Notes: generated by a model not told the origin, from the sequence alone. DNA of 64,000 nt from Gigaspora rosea (GCA_003550325.1 QKWP01000612.1:115433-179432); one strand, 5' to 3'; counted from the first letter of the stretch, positions 1 to 12,591 are shown. A program made the numbers and translations.

Positions 1-2
1 AT

Positions 3-382
3 TTATTTAATCTTTCCTCACTTGCATTAGCAAGTCAAAAATTTTGGAATGAGCTTTTAATACTTGAAATGCTTAAGTCCTTCTGCCCAAACCTTATGTA
101 TCTCCATATTTTGAATATGGGATTTTCCACACAACTCCTAGAACTTATTGGTAATTTACAGAAACTTCAATTTCTTAAATTATGGTACAATAATTATCAG
201 AAAAAGAATTAAATATACGAATTAAGCAGTTTGTAGAAATATTGCCTTGACTTTTGGGTGACGCTCGGTTAAGTTCATATATTGATATTTTGTTCAACAA
301 ATAATTGATCGTCTTGATAACGAAAAAATATTAAAGCGTTAATTGAGTATACGAATAGAACTTTGAATTACATAGATGTAAA
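3..382 (+). pseudogene. 3' remnant of an F-box/LRR-type protein gene
   Basis: The frame starting at base 3 is open to a stop at 210-212 and reads as a leucine-rich segment (SLALASQKFWNELL, NLMYLHILNMG, LQKLQFLKLWYNN), the spacing of degenerate LRRs in the expanded F-box proteins of Rhizophagus-type fungi. Near 201-206 the A-run is off by one base relative to the continuing frame. After that shift the text goes on as ELNIRIKQFVEILP and, after more stops and shifts, IDRLDNEKILK, so the homology continues to about 382. The 5' part lies outside the window. Seen: LRR-like text and several disruptions. Inferred: F-box family, since the F-box itself is not in view. It could also be the tail of another LRR protein. 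Confidence 0.55.
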
Positions 383-1220
383 CTGATATTTGAATTTAGA
401 CGATAATATGAAAGGAAATAGAAATATATGTTGTATTAGTACTTTATAAATGCATTATTATTGATTGTTAGTTTCTATAAATTTCTTTTATAATAAATTT
501 TAAATGTTGTGATTAATTCACATATAAATAAAACATAAATTTAATACAGTATTATGATAGTTAAAGATGTCTAAATAAATTCTTTAAAATTAACGACTAA
601 TTGCATATTTGAAAACATTTTTAATAAATAAAATGTTTATTCAAAACCTTAATAATATCATGTTATATATTTTACAAGTAAAATGAGCTTCAATACGCAT
701 TACTAGTATAATTTTTAAACGTATATATAAGAGTCTTTTGACAGTAAACTTATACCCAGACACAACAACAGAATACACTTCAAACTTATTTTATAATATA
801 ATTTCTTGGCTGTGTACTATCGCTATGTATGGGTTTATTAAAGGTTTTAAAATAGTAAAACATATTAGACTCAGATTTTGGTATATACGTGATCTTGCTT
901 GAAAACTTGATGTTTTTTTAAAATATTATTTTTAAAATATAAAAAATAAGAATACCTGCTAGTTTTTATTACTCTTGACTAATTTCTATTCTTTTTTAAT
1001 TTTGCAATTCCGTTCATTGGTTTTATGATTAGGTTTATTGGTTTATATATATTTTATTATATTTTTCTGGGTGAGTCGACAAATTTGACATGTGATTTAG
1101 GATACAATTTTAATTTATATCCAATCAGCATGTGATTTTTTGCAGATCAGCAAATATTTTGGGGACTATATGTATAGCCCAATTCCACATTTCCGCCGAT
1201 ATGTTGAATATTTTTTTTCT
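383..1220. other. AT-rich intergenic stretch, nothing recognised
   Basis: No coding text, clear inverted repeat or tandem array was found between the F-box remnant and the first foldback element. It is simple AT-rich sequence. Confidence 0.5.
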
Positions 1221-2023
1221 TTAATTGATAATCCGCCTGTTAAGTAAAGAATGCCGAAATGTGGCATTCTTCCATCTAAAATTTTATCTAACGGTGGTTA
1301 GATCATCCAAATCGGCCCAGTGGATGTCTAGATATCGTCGAAAAACGATTGGCCGGCTATATAAAATCCGTGACAGAAATTACATATGAAATTCACATGA
1401 TTCGAAATACGGCGTGCGCCCATCTAAAACTTTTTTCTTACTATGCTAATGAAACATGTCGATTAATTGAAAGTTGTAGAGCTTGTCAAGATGCATCTAA
1501 TATGGTTAGATCATCCAAATCAGCTCAGTGAATAGCGAGATATCGTTGAAAAAGATTGGCTGACTATATAAAATCTCTATGTAAACTTATATTGTTTACA
1601 TAGAGATTTTATATAGTCGGCCAATCGTTTTTCGACGATATCTCACTATCCATTGGGCCGATTTGGATGATCTAACCACCATTGGATGCGTCTTGATGAG
1701 CTCTACAACTTTTAATTAAACGACATGTTTCGTTAGCATAGTATGAAAAAAGTTTTAGATGGGCACACGCCACGTTTAGATCATATGATTTTTATATGTA
1801 ATTTCTGTCACGGGATTTTATATAGTCGGCCAATCGTTTTTCGATGATATTTCGCCATCCACTGGACCGATTTGGATGATCTAACCACCTTTAGATGCGC
1901 CTCGACAAGCTCTACAACTTTCAATTAGTGGACATATATCATTAACTTAGTATGAAAAAAAATTTTAGATGGAAGAACACCACATTTCGCCATTCTTTAC
2001 TTGACAGGCGGATTATCAATTAA
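1221..2023. mobile_element. Foldback (long inverted repeat) element, copy 1
   Basis: The two halves are near-complete inverse copies about a centre near 1585 (GTTTACATAGAGATTTTATA and its complement). The outer ends read TTAATTGATAATCCGCCTG at 1221-1239 and its complement at 2005-2023. Each arm carries a motif beginning GGCCGATTTGGATGATCTAA, then a GCGTCTC-type stretch and CTCTACAACTTT. The same motif recurs in the foldbacks at 6215-8381, 8666-13512 and 38767-39302. No transposase is encoded, and the 60-codon ORF inside it is chance. No target-site duplication could be fixed. Confidence 0.8.
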
Positions 2024-3162
2024 TTAATATTTTAAGCACAAGAACAATATTTATCACAATACGCGTTATTTTAAATATGAATTTCAGATCTATTTCAAAA
2101 TAACGCATATTGGCGTATCTCTAAAAGAGCATACATTACCAAATAACGCACAAATAATCATTATAGTAAGAATAATGAAAAGGCACAAACATAAAATTGA
2201 TAAAATTCATATTTATCTAATGCACCTAAAATATAAAAAAGAACAAAATTAATAAATGCTGTAACAAATTAATCGTTCCAACAATTTATATCAAAAAAAA
2301 ACAAATCATCACTTTTTTTCGAATCGTTAATCATATTAGCTACAACAATGCAGCCTCCTGTTGGTTTCACTAATCCACTTCCCACCCAAGGTCATCATTG
2401 GACAGGCTTCTACTGCTCTATTGAAAAAAATGGTAAACAGATACGCTGCCAAGTGCAAATATTGCATATCCGATCTTGAAGACAAACCCGAAAGACTTCA
2501 TTAGCATGTTCTTAACTATAGTAGCTAGAAACCTCATGAAAAAACTGATTATATTTTAAAAGTTACTGAATAAATACTTCTTACCCGTAAGCGATCTAAA
2601 CATGGCCTAGATAAGTCAGATATAGCAGATGTAGATGAATTAGCAGTGAAGGCAGTGAAACAAGAAAGTATAGTAAATTGGTGTACAAAGTCCCTGTCTT
2701 CAGCACAGTTTGAAAAACTCTATTTAAAGCTCTTAAATGCTATTATATATGGCAATATTTCTTTCAATTTTATTGAAAATCCATACCTTCAAGACTATTT
2801 CCAAGAATTGGCTCCCGGTTATCAACCTCCCTTCATAGAAATGTTGCGAAAATGTATTTTAACAGAAGCATTCTCCAACCTTCTTAAAAAAAATTAACTG
2901 TCATGTCAACCTATACCGACGCTACAATCTGCCTAGATGGCTGAACAGACGTGTCTGGCAACTCTATTTATGGATTCATGATACATAAGAACGACCAGGA
3001 ACATGTCATTGATATTGTCGATTTGTCCGCGGATAGACACAGAGCATCCTTCCTTGCAAACAAAACCAAAGAAATTTTTGCAAAAAAGGATTTCAGATAT
3101 CATCCGCAATTGCCTGTATAACTGATAATCTGCGTGTTATGGTATCTATGAGAAATCAACTA

Positions 3163-3545
3163 AATGTATATATGTACCCTTTTTAATTACTATTCAAAAT
3201 TTTAAATATTGGCGAATTAGTGAAGTTTGGTCTTTAAATTCTCGAAATAGTGGGCATGGGCAGTAGTTCGAATTTTGGCTCGAATTTGGGCCAAAATTCG
3301 AACTACTGCCTATGCCTGCTATTTTGAATATTTATAGAAATTTGGTATTAAGTAAAAGTCAAACTTTACGAATCCCAAATTATTCTATTAAAATTACAGG
3401 GATTAATGGATAATACTGTGATCTATATGTGAATAAGTGGAAATGAAGTTTCTACTAATTCTCAATGGATTAGAGTATTATTACTAATCCACTGTAATGG
3501 TGTATTCATCATAACTTACATGAATTCATTTTCATTTCCTATAGA
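3163..3545. mobile_element. Unassigned insertion inside hAT-1
   Basis: The transposase frame is lost after QLN at about 3162 and resumes at about 3545 just before the SIRCCLYAFNL text. The intervening bases are non-coding and contain a palindrome at about 3240-3335 (GGGCATGGGCAGTAGTTCGA and its near-complement). Its exact ends and duplication could not be fixed. Confidence 0.45.
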
Positions 3546-3586
3546 GAGAAAATTCGAATATTATTTCTATTAGATGTTGCCTATAC

Positions 3587-4366
3587 TAGAGATTAAGCCC
3601 GGATAAGGCTTACTCGGGTAACCCGCATAAGCATTCCTTAACCGGGTTATGGTTATGCTACCCGGGTAACCCGAATAGAAAATAAATATACATCACGTGA
3701 GAATAATGAAACAATATTATTGGACGAATTTCCTAATATACCGCTAAGCTTAGCCATATTAATTTCTGTCAAAATCATATTTGGCAATGATAATGCTACG
3801 AATTAAAATATTTGACTAATTTAGACAGGTCTTAGATCTTTTATTTTAGATTATGCATTTAAATGTAGTGTTCCGGCCTGGGTCGGAAATTTTCTAACCC
3901 GGGTCATCCCTAAAAAAAAAAAAAAAAAAAAAACTTTCCCTTTATTTTTCTCTCTCTCTCTTTCTCTCTTCTTCTCTTTCTCTCTTTTTCTCTCTCTCTC
4001 TCATGACCCGGGCTAAATGTCTAACCTGTCGGGTCACTATTTTCTGACCCAGGTCAGAACACTAATCTTAACTTTTAAGTATAGACTATATTTTCAAACA
4101 TGTATTTAACATTTTATAAATAAAATGCATTTGAATTTATTAACGTTAAACAAATTTGAATCTGTGAATTAATGTTTTAAACCAATTTTGGTTTAAAGAT
4201 TATCTATAATCATGTGAAACGTCTATTCTTATATAATCATAACCGGGTTAACCGGGTTAACCGGGTCAGCCGGATTATTTGAGATTAACCGGGTAGTTAC
4301 CCGAGTAAGAGTTTAATAAGAGGACGGGTTACCCGGAATTAAATTTTAAACCGGGCCTAATCTCTA
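3587..4366. mobile_element. hAT-like MITE, TAGAGATTA family, in the hAT-1 transposase
   Basis: The terminal inverted repeat is TAGAGATTA(A/G)GCCCGG. It is flanked by a perfect 8-bp duplication GCCTATAC at 3579-3586 and 4367-4374. Removing the element and one copy of the duplication restores the transposase reading frame across the site. The subterminal parts are filled with the word ACCCGGGT / GTTAACCGGG in both orientations. A second element is nested at 3866-4064. A decayed sister copy lies at 15612-16127. Confidence 0.9.
3866..4064. mobile_element. MITE nested in the 3587-4366 element
   Basis: The termini are TAGTGTTC...GCCTGGGTC and its complement ending GAACACTA. GACCCGGGTCA-type words lie near both ends around an A-run and a CT-rich microsatellite (about 3912-4000). 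No convincing target duplication was found. Confidence 0.65.
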
Positions 4367-5595
4367 GCCTATACGCGTTTAACTTGATTGTAAAAAATAT
4401 TGCTGGCTTTGCTGGCATAACTTCTACTTGTAGCAAGAACCAAAAGCTTGTAAATTTCTTTACCTCTTCACATGTATGGCAACGAACCTTACAAACTTGG
4501 CAAAAAAAAGGAGTTCCTCATTTTTTGAGTACATTCTGTGAGACCAGGTAGTATTCTATCGCTAAGGTCTGTTTGGGCATGTCCATTTTTGAAAGAGGCT
4601 TTCAACATTGTCTTGAGTTGTGTGAATCTGATAAAATTAAATATACGGAAATAAAAGAAAATATTAAAATGATTATAAATGATAGATACCATTTTGCTAT
4701 TAATGATGCATTAAACCTGTTGTTGATGGGATCACAAGGCTTGAATCTCGGGAAGCTACTTTGGCTGACGTTTTCAAAGAATTAATATATATTCATATCA
4801 AAATATCAAAACTCGAAATCCCTATTTCTGGTTTTAATGAACATGCACTTGCCGTTATTAGCCAAAGAGCAGAAGAATTCTCTGACATTATTTATTTTAT
4901 TGCTTTATTTCTCTCTTTGCCTTATAAAAAAATGGCTATATCAAAGCACATGAATGCAGACCGTCTTCTGTATGGATATCTCGAATTAGCTCATGCTTGG
5001 AAATTTGAAAAAACTAATGCTGCTTTACTTTACAAAGAGTTAATCAGTTACAAGAATAATGATCCCCCTTTCAAAAATATCAATTCCAACCTTAAAATAT
5101 TGCCCAGATCGTTTTGGTCAGAATTTAGTGGACATGCTCCCCTTCTTCGCAGATTCGCAATGAAAATTTTCTCAATTGTTCCTTATAGAGCCACCTGCGA
5201 ACGTCTCTTCTCTTCTCTGGGCCTTACTAAAACAAAAACCAGAAGCCGTCTTTCTCCTGACGTCCTTTTCCAACTTGGGCAGATCAAAAACGAGCTCAAA
5301 AAAACTGTCCCATTAAAAAAAAAAGAATAAATCGACATCCGCCATTGCATCTGAATTATTAGAAGAGAATATTGACTTACTCTTCGAAGATAATAGTAAT
5401 GGCTCTTTGGATGAAGAAATAAGTGAGCAAATTGAAATAGTTAGTATTAATAAAGAAATATCAACTATGGAAAAGTTTTTTGATTTTGAGGCATTTCAAA
5501 AAGATCAAAAAAAGCTTTTACTTATCAAAGAGACTGATCATGATAATCAGCTTGTAGAACAAATTAGTAATAAACAAAAAGAAAAGGAAGAATAG

Positions 5596-5989
5596 TTTAT
5601 CGAAGATATTTTGCAAAATATGTAAATTTGTAATGTTAAATATGTACAGATATAATAAGTTCGCTTAAAAATTTTAATAAAAACTATACAGTATTTTGCT
5701 TAAAAAAATTTTTTTCGGAAATCGGCATATTATTGGCTGATTGTCATATGATATAAAAGGGCATGCCCCAAGAGCATGCCTCAGTACAAGGTATGCTCCC
5801 CGAGGCATGCCTAATTTTTTACTTGTGCCTGAACCCTACCTATAACTGATAATATAAACGGGCTGTTTAATTCATAAATTGAAAGTATATAGTAATAATA
5901 TGTTGCTTGTAAATATTTTTGTAAAGTTATTCTTGTAAAGGTTCGTTAATATTACTTGTAAATTAATTTTTTTATAATTTTATTGGTTA
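5596..5989. other. Intergenic, with a GGCATGCC word cluster
   Basis: Follows the hAT-1 tail. At 5745-5840 the word GGCATGCC/GGTATGCTCC is repeated in both orientations and ends in CTGAACCCTA, which looks like the right end of a word-array element of the TAGGGTTC type. The matching left end was not found. Confidence 0.4.
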
Positions 5990-6145
5990 GGGCAGTGTCA
6001 TTAATCACCTGATTATTTTTTATCAGAGGCCTACCCCCCTTCCTCTTCCTCAATATATAAATAGTCAGATTCTTATATATAATTTCAACTTTTTTTACCT
6101 CCCTCCCCCCCTAAAAAATTACCTGATTTTTGTTACACTCCTTAA
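5990..6145. mobile_element. Short MITE, intact copy (AGTGTCATTAATC type)
   Basis: This stretch, starting CAGTGTCATTAATCACCTGA and ending CCTGATTTTTGTTACACTCC, matches the two halves of the split element at 49896-49955 and 56109-56205. The repeat is about 155 bp when uninterrupted. It carries a pyrimidine-rich centre and a TATATAAATAGTCAG stretch. Confidence 0.65.
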
Positions 6146-6395
6146 TCTATTTTTAGATACCACAAAGATCATATTCAAATTTAGGTAACATATTTGAATT
6201 GTGAAAATCTGCCCTGATCCGCAAGTCAACTGATGCATGATTATAGTGTAATGTGATGCAAATTACTATGTAAATCACTTATAGATGTAATGCCACAATC
6301 ACCCAAGAAAAAATATTTTTTTATTAAGTTAATGAGTCATGTTGACTAATTGAAAGCTGTAGAGCTTGTTGATATGCATCTAACGGTGGTTAGAT

Positions 6396-6575
6396 AGGAC
6401 CCCGAAATATACATAGATAGGTCAGGTTAATTATAGGGTTACTAAAAAAGGAAAGATCTTCAGAAAAAACTTCAAAAATAAGCAAAATAATTACTATAAA
6501 TAGAAAAGATCTGCATAAAAACCCTCAAAATAAGCAAACTTATACCTGACCTATCTATGTATATTTCGGGGTCCT
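6396..6575. mobile_element. hAT-like MITE, AGGACCCCGAA family
   Basis: The terminal repeat is AGGACCCCGAAATATACATA with its complement at the right end. It has a perfect 8-bp duplication GGTTAGAT (6388-6395 and 6576-6583) and sits in a foldback arm. A relative with the same AGGACCCCGAA ends lies at 42959-43454. Confidence 0.9.
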
Positions 6576-6699
6576 GGTTAGATTATCAAAATCAGCCTAG
6601 TAGATGCGGAGATATTGTCAAAAAACGATTGGGCAACTATTTAAAATTCTATATAAACAAACATTTGTTTACAGTCGCCTAATCGTTTTTTGAAGATAA

Positions 6700-7785
6700 G
6701 GGGGCTTCCAGAAATTACATAATATTTTTTTACTAATAAATTTCAAAATTTTACCCCACCCACTCACACCTGATACTCTATTAGCCAATCAAATTTTATA
6801 TTATTTAAAATTTATTTATATGTTTCAATTTATGAAATTGATAATAACTATTGCTCTACCGGACCAATTTGGATGATTTAACTACCAAAATGTTTGTCTC
6901 ATTGAGACGATTCTAACAAGCCCAAAATCATTAAAATATAATCACAGGATCCCAAGATTATTCAACTTTAGTGTATTTAATAGTGATTTTTTTAGAATTA
7001 CTAAGTAAATTTCTTTAATATTGAATAACTTTTGATCCACCAGCCCGTTTTGGATGATTTAACTACCAAAATGTTCGTCTCAATGAGATGATTCTAACAA
7101 GCTCAAAATTGTTAAAATCTAATTACAGAATCACAAGATCATTCAACTTTTGTGTAATTTTAATAATAATTTTTTAGAGTTACTAAGTAAATTTCTTTAA
7201 TATTAAATAACTTTTGATCCACTGGCCCATTTTGAATGATTTAACTGCCAAAATGTTCGTCTCAGTGAGACGATTCTAACAAGTTCAAAATCACTAAATT
7301 CTAAACACAAGAATACAAGAACAATAAAGATTTTAAAAATAGTTTAACAAAAAAAATATTTATCAATCTTGGAATCCTGTAATTGGAATTTAGCGATTTT
7401 GGGCTTGTTAGAATCGTCTCACTGAGACAAACATTTTGATAGTTAAATCATCCAAAACGGGCTGGTGGACCAAAAGTTATTCAATATTAAAGAAATTTAC
7501 TTAATGATTCTAAAAATTACTATTAAAATTACACTAAAGTTGAACGATCTTGGAACCCTGTGATTAGATTTAACAATTTTGGGCTTGTTAGAATCGTCTC
7601 AATGAGACAAACATTTTGGTAGTTAAATCATCTGAATTGGTTTAGTAGAACAATAGTTATTAATAATTTTATAGTTTTATACTTTTGGTCAGAATTATAA
7701 AAATTTGACCAGAATTATAATTATAACCTAATATTTTCGGGACCCCACCCACCCACTAAACAATCACGTAATTTCTGGAAGCCCC
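6700..7785. mobile_element. PIF/Harbinger-like element with ~150-bp internal units
   Basis: The terminal repeat is GGGGGCTTCCAGAAATTAC / GTAATTTCTGGAAGCCCC. It is flanked by TAA at 6697-6699 and 7786-7788, the 3-bp target type typical of PIF/Harbinger. Inside, a roughly 150-bp unit containing GGATGATTTAACTACCAAAA, a CGTCTCA-TGAGACG palindrome and TTCTAACAAG occurs about three times forward (6846-7300) and twice reversed (7390-7665). Non-coding. Confidence 0.8.
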
Positions 7786-8883
7786 TAACCCAGCATCTAC
7801 TGGGCCAATTTTGATGATATTACTATCTTTAGATTCATTATAATGAGCTCTACAACTTTCAATTAGTTGATATACCTTATTAACTTAGTAAAAAAATATT
7901 TTTCCTTGGGTAATCGTGGCATTTCTACCTAAAAATAAATTATTATAGCAGAAATGCCACGATTACCCAAAGAAAAATATTTTACTAAGTTAATAAATCA
8001 TGCCGATTAATTGAAAATTGTAGAGCTCATTATGATGAATCTAAAGCCGGTAATATCATCAAAATTGGCCAGTAGATACTGAGTTATCTTCAAAAAATAA
8101 TTAGCCGACTGTAAACAAAAGTTTGTTTACATAGAATTTTATATAGTCACCCAATCATTTTTTGATGATATCTTCACATTTACTAGACCGATTTTGATGA
8201 TCTAACCACCGTTAGATGTGTCTCGATGATCTCTACAACTTTTAATTAGTTGACATGACTCATTAACTTAGTAAAAAAATTATTTTTCCTTGGGTGATCG
8301 TGGCATTTCGTCTATAAGTGATTTAAATAGTAATTTGTATCACATTATACTATGATCGTGCATCAGTTGACTGGCGGATCATTGATTAATTATACAAAAT
8401 AAATTTGATGCAAAAAAATATTCAATTATGCTCATAGCATAGTATTGCATAATTTTAAACACCCTAATTTGTAGATAGACAGATAATTTTGCTAATAACC
8501 TCTAGTACAGTGTTGGAAATTGGACATATCCAATTAAAATTTTTGATTGAACAGTTTTGAACATGTTCAAAACTATCTAAAACTATCCAAAACTGTTCAA
8601 ATTTGTTCAAACTTGTTTAAAATTTTTTAAAATTAGTAAAATATATAATATTTATATTTTGTACTTAATTAATGGTCTGCCAGTCAACTGGTGCATAATC
8701 ATAATATAATATAATGCAAATTACTATGTAAATCACTTATAAATGAAATGCCATGATTACCCAAAAAAAATATTTTTTACCAAGTTAATGAGTTATATTA
8801 ACTAATTAAAAGTTGTAGAGCTCATCAAAATACATCTAACAGTGATCAGATTATTAAAATCAGTCCAATAAATGCAGAGATAT

Positions 8884-9871
8884 GGGTGTGGTGTCTTAGA
8901 GAAGTTGTCAAAGTGTCATCCCAAAGCAGCAGGTCGACAGTTTGAATCCCACTATTGACGCTTTGAATAATAGGCCTGTGTTCGGTAACTAAGTGGCTCA
9001 GATTGGTTGGGTTGCAAAAACCTGTTACCTTGGTCTTACTATCTTGAATGGGAGCTATAGTGCAATGGTTATTGTTATACCGCAAAATCCAAGAAACTGG
9101 AGAAATGGAAACCCGTTTGGCAAGTCCTGAGTTAGGAGATAATAGTGAAGATCTAAAATAGCACTACCAAAAAGAAGCTGGGTGGCTAGAATTGGAATAA
9201 ACCTAATAAGGGCAGGCAGCTTTGTCGCTAAATCCAAATTACTGAAGTGGAATGGAACACAAGAAGGTTATTTGGTAGGCATTCGGTACGAGGGTAAAGT
9301 AGCCCTAAGGCTTTCGATATATATAGAGTTGGGGCTCCACAAGATCTGCATATGTCAGTACGTCAGGTAGTATAGGAGAAGCAGGGACCAGATGGTTTAA
9401 ATAGACAATTCCCATAGTTGGGTTGTAAGTATGGCAGTTAGTAGGATTCCTCAAATTCAAATCAAATCAAAATTTGAATTTGATCAAATCAAATTGATCC
9501 TGATTTGAATTTGATTTGATTCAAATATTTGAATTTGAATTTGATTTGAATTTGAATTTTTAATAGTAATTTTCAAATCAAATCAAATATTTGTTAAATC
9601 AAATCAAATTTGGCCATATTTGAATTTGATCAAATCAAATATAGTCAAATTTGAATTTGAATTTGATCAAATATTTGATTCAAATATTTGAAGATCAAAT
9701 CAAATTGCGGAACCCTAGCAGTTAGTGTAGAACCTTCGGGTGGACTACTTAAATTAGGCACCAAAAGTGCACATGTGGCTAGTTGTATCCTCATCTTTGT
9801 AACAAATATTACGTCCCTATAAATTTTAATAAAAATCAAGGCCAAAGCACCTGGCATCTAAAGCTTAAAAA
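8884..9871 (+). mobile_element. tRNA-headed retroposon (SINE-like), copy 1
   Basis: Flanked by the 14-bp direct repeat AAATGCAGAGATAT (8870-8883 and 9872-9885) and ending in an A-rich tail, as expected for target-primed retroposition. The head has box A-like TTAGAGAAGTTG and box B-like AGTTTGAATCCCAC, the spacing of a pol III tRNA-type promoter. Its 3' half shares GGTTTAAATAG, GGTATGGCAG-like and GAACCTTCGGGTGG text with the reverse copy at 58032-59086 and the fragment at 17098-17230. A hAT-like MITE is inserted at 9442-9717. The ORFs in it are not conserved and are taken as chance. Confidence 0.65.
9442..9717. mobile_element. hAT-like MITE made almost wholly of TTTGAATTTGATC words
   Basis: Ends are TAGGATTCC and GGAACCCTA, with a perfect 8-bp duplication GCAGTTAG (9434-9441 and 9718-9725). 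The body is an array of CAAATTTGAATTTGATC and its complement in alternating orientation. It interrupts retroposon copy 1, whose text resumes exactly after the duplication. Confidence 0.88.
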
Positions 9872-10292
9872 AAATGCAGAGATATCATTAAAACATAATT
9901 GGGAGACTATGTAAGATCTATATAAACAAATATTTGTTTATATAAAATTTTATATAGTCACTAAATTGTTTTTTAATGATAACTCAGTATCTACTAGGCC
10001 AATTTTAATGATCTTACTTTCTTTAGAATTATTATAATAAGCTTTACAATTTTTAATTAATCAGTATTATTTATTAACTTAGTAAAAAAATATTTTTCCT
10101 TAGATAATTGTGGTATTTCTGCCATAATAATCTATATTAGGGAGCTTCCAGAAATCAGCTGATTTCTGGGTGGGTGGGTGGGTCAGCTGAAGTATCAGAT
10201 GTAATTCCAGCCAAAATTTCATAATTCCGGCCAAAATTGCAAAATTATTTTTGACCAATATTATAGATTTATTAATAATATTTGATAATTAA

Positions 10293-10518
10293 TGTTACGG
10301 ATTATCGTGAAATCGGATTATCGTGAAATTTGGATTATTTTATACACGATTTTTAGAAATTTTTTGGACCTTTTTTGTCAGCTTTTTTTTTATAATTAAA
10401 TTAGAATTTAGGGTTAGGGTTATTAATGAAAGTGTATAGATGGATTTTAGTAGGGCTTATATTTTCAAGTTGAAGTCCCAAATTTCACAATAATCCGATT
10501 TCACGATAATCTGCGACA
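10293..10518. mobile_element. MITE with TTAGGGTTAGGG core, copy 1
   Basis: Inverted ends TGTTACGGATTATCGTGAAA / TTTCACGATAATCTGCGACA. The centre carries TTTAGGGTTAGGGTTATTAA. It is the same length within two bases as the copy at 31493-31720, which cuts the kinase gene. The target duplication could not be resolved. Confidence 0.75.
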
Positions 10519-10658
10519 ATTAATAACTTTTGATCTACTGGACAAAATTTGATGATTCAACTACCAAAATAATCCTTTCAATGAGAGGGTTTTAGTAAGC
10601 CCAAAATTGTTAAAATCCAATCACAGGATCCTGTGATTAGAATAAATTTGTGTTACTA

Positions 10659-11315
10659 TCCCTTAAACCGTCTAGCAGGCAAATTTGCCCGCTAAAATTA
10701 TTTTTAAAAAGTTTTTTTGAGTTTTCTTAAAATTTTTTTAAGATTGACCGCCCCTATTTATTGAATAAAATTAAAGATATTCCTTTTATAAATAATATAT
10801 TTAATTTTTATTATTCTATCTTTAATTTTGATCAAAATATTATATTTTTTACAAAACTTATTTTTTAATTTTACTATTAAAATTTTAAAAAGTTTCTTAA
10901 AATTTTATGTTCTCGAAGAGAAATTTTATAGGTTCTACTAAGTAAAGTCTAAATTTTGCTTAATAAATTATTAAAGTTAAAATAATAAAAGTAGTGTAAT
11001 TTTAAATTGTCTACAACTTTGGATTAAGGTAATAGGGGTTAAATCTTAAATTTTTATTAAGTAAAACTAAAAAAAAAGAAAAGAATTTTTAAAATTAAAA
11101 TTTTTTTAAAAAATTATAAAATTTTTTTTTAAGCAACCTCAAATTTTTTATAAATATTAAGTAAATAAAATAAAGTTTTAAATAGTATATAATCATAGTT
11201 TTTATTTAAAAAAAAAATTATAAAATATTTTTATTTTTAAAAAAAATAGATCAGACATGAATTTATAAAATTTAAGCAGGCAAATTTGTCTGCTAAACCT
11301 GGACAGTTTAAGGGA
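10659..11315. mobile_element. TA-flanked element, TCCCTTAAAC family, copy 1
   Basis: TCCCTTAAACCGTC and GACAGTTTAAGGGA form the inverted ends, each bordered by TA. GCAGGCAAATTTGCC-type palindromes lie just inside both ends. The sister copy is at 13814-14458. Non-coding. Confidence 0.7.
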
Positions 11316-12591
11316 TAAAGTTCTATAATTTATTAAATAATTATAACCCATTTATAGCAACACAAATTTATTTCAAGAATTACATACTCCCCTTAATACA
11401 TGTCCACCTATTGGACAAGCAATTAGAAAAATAGATATATGGTCTACTTTTAAAGCCAAATTTAGCACTTCTACTAACTATATTTTAACTATACAAATCT
11501 AGGTGAGTCTTGACCACTCTAATAGGTTTAGGTCGCAGATAAAATAGTCTGAGCTTCAATTCTTGCATATAGTTTATTAAATTTTATTCAAAGTAATTTA
11601 TATAAAGTACAGCTAGTTTCACAGAAGCTGCTGGTTAAATTATTAATAAAGATAAAAGCAGGACCTCACCTTAATACCAAAAAAAAACAAATTTATTTCG
11701 ATCTTAGGATCCTATAATTGGATTTTAACAATTTTGGGCTTGTTAGAATCCTCTCATTGAGAGGATTATTTTGGTAATAAAATTAAATTGGCCCAGTAGA
11801 TCAGAAGTTATTAACAATTAAAAATTAATTTGTAATTGTTAATAACTTCTAATCTACTAGGCCAATTTTGATGATTTTATTACCAAAATGATTCTCTTAA
11901 TAAGAGGATTCTAACAAGCCCAAAATTCAATCACAGGATCCTGTGATCGAAATAAATTTGTGTTGCTATAAATTGGGTTATAATTATTTAATAAAATATA
12001 TAACTTTTATAGCAACACAAATCTATTCTGATCACAGGATCCTGTGATTGGATTTTAACAATTTTGGGCTTGTTAGAATCCTTCTATTGTAAGAATCATT
12101 TTGGTAGTAAAATTATTAAAATTGGCCCAGTAGATCAGAAGTTATTAACAATTAAAAATTAATTTTTAATTGTTAATAACTTCTGATCTACTGGGTCAAT
12201 TTTGGTGATTTTACTGCCAAAATGATCTTCTCAATGAGAAGATTCTAATAAGTCTAAAATCTTTAAAACCCAATCACAGGATCCTAAGATCGAAATAAAT
12301 TTGTATTACTATAAATAGGTTATAATTATTTAATAAATTATAGAACTTTTATAGTAACACAAATCTATTCCAATCACAGGATCCTGTCATTGGATTTTAA
12401 CGATTTTGGGCTTGCTAGAATCCTCTCATTGAGAGGATCATTTTGGTATTAAATCATCAAATTTGGTCCAGTAGATCAAAAGTTATTTACTATTAAATAT
12501 TATATTTAACTTTTTAATAATCGTAAAATATGATTGGCTAATTGGGGTATCAGGTGTGGGTGGGTGGGGTAGGGGTGAGATGGGCTCATAG

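Larger units (their letters stand above)
2348..5595 (+). pseudogene. hAT-superfamily transposase pseudogene (hAT-1)
   Basis: A cut-and-paste DNA transposase, broken into pieces. From the start: an N-terminal GHHWTGF motif followed by a BED-type zinc finger (AAKCKYC, then LH-stop-HVLN); an open block 2646-2897 ending in NPYLQDYFQELAPGYQPP; the first catalytic Asp region at about 2930 (LDG-stop-TDVSGNSIYGF, with the Trp codon now TGA); the second at about 3120 (ACITDN). The text then resumes after two insertions with NIAGFAGIT, CETR and finally the hAT dimerisation region at 5110-5310 (RRFAMKIFSIVPY, CERLFSSLGLTKTKTRSR). A lysine/acid-rich tail runs to 5595 after a shift in an A-run. Stops at TAG, TAA and TGA stand where Gln, Trp or Arg codons are expected. 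Insertions at 3163-3545 and 3587-4366 split it. Clearly non-functional; the family assignment is firm. Confidence 0.85.
6215..8381. mobile_element. Foldback element, copy 2, with nested insertions
   Basis: The left end TGATCCGCAAGTCAACTGA and the right end, its near-complement closing at GGCGGATCA (8381), begin long inverted arms carrying the GGATGATCTAACCACC / CTACAACTTTCAATTA core shared by all foldbacks here. The left arm is interrupted by the 6396-6575 MITE and the centre by the 6700-7785 element. No coding capacity. Confidence 0.8.

Noticed and set aside
3866..4064. 8-bp duplication for the nested MITE
   Set aside because: The flanks TTTAAATG and ATCTTAAC match at too few positions to claim.
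8846..9370. Short ORFs within retroposon copy 1
   Set aside because: Not shared with copy 2, and both strands are equally open.
10420..10440. Telomere
   Set aside because: Only two TTAGGG units, inside a MITE that has another copy.
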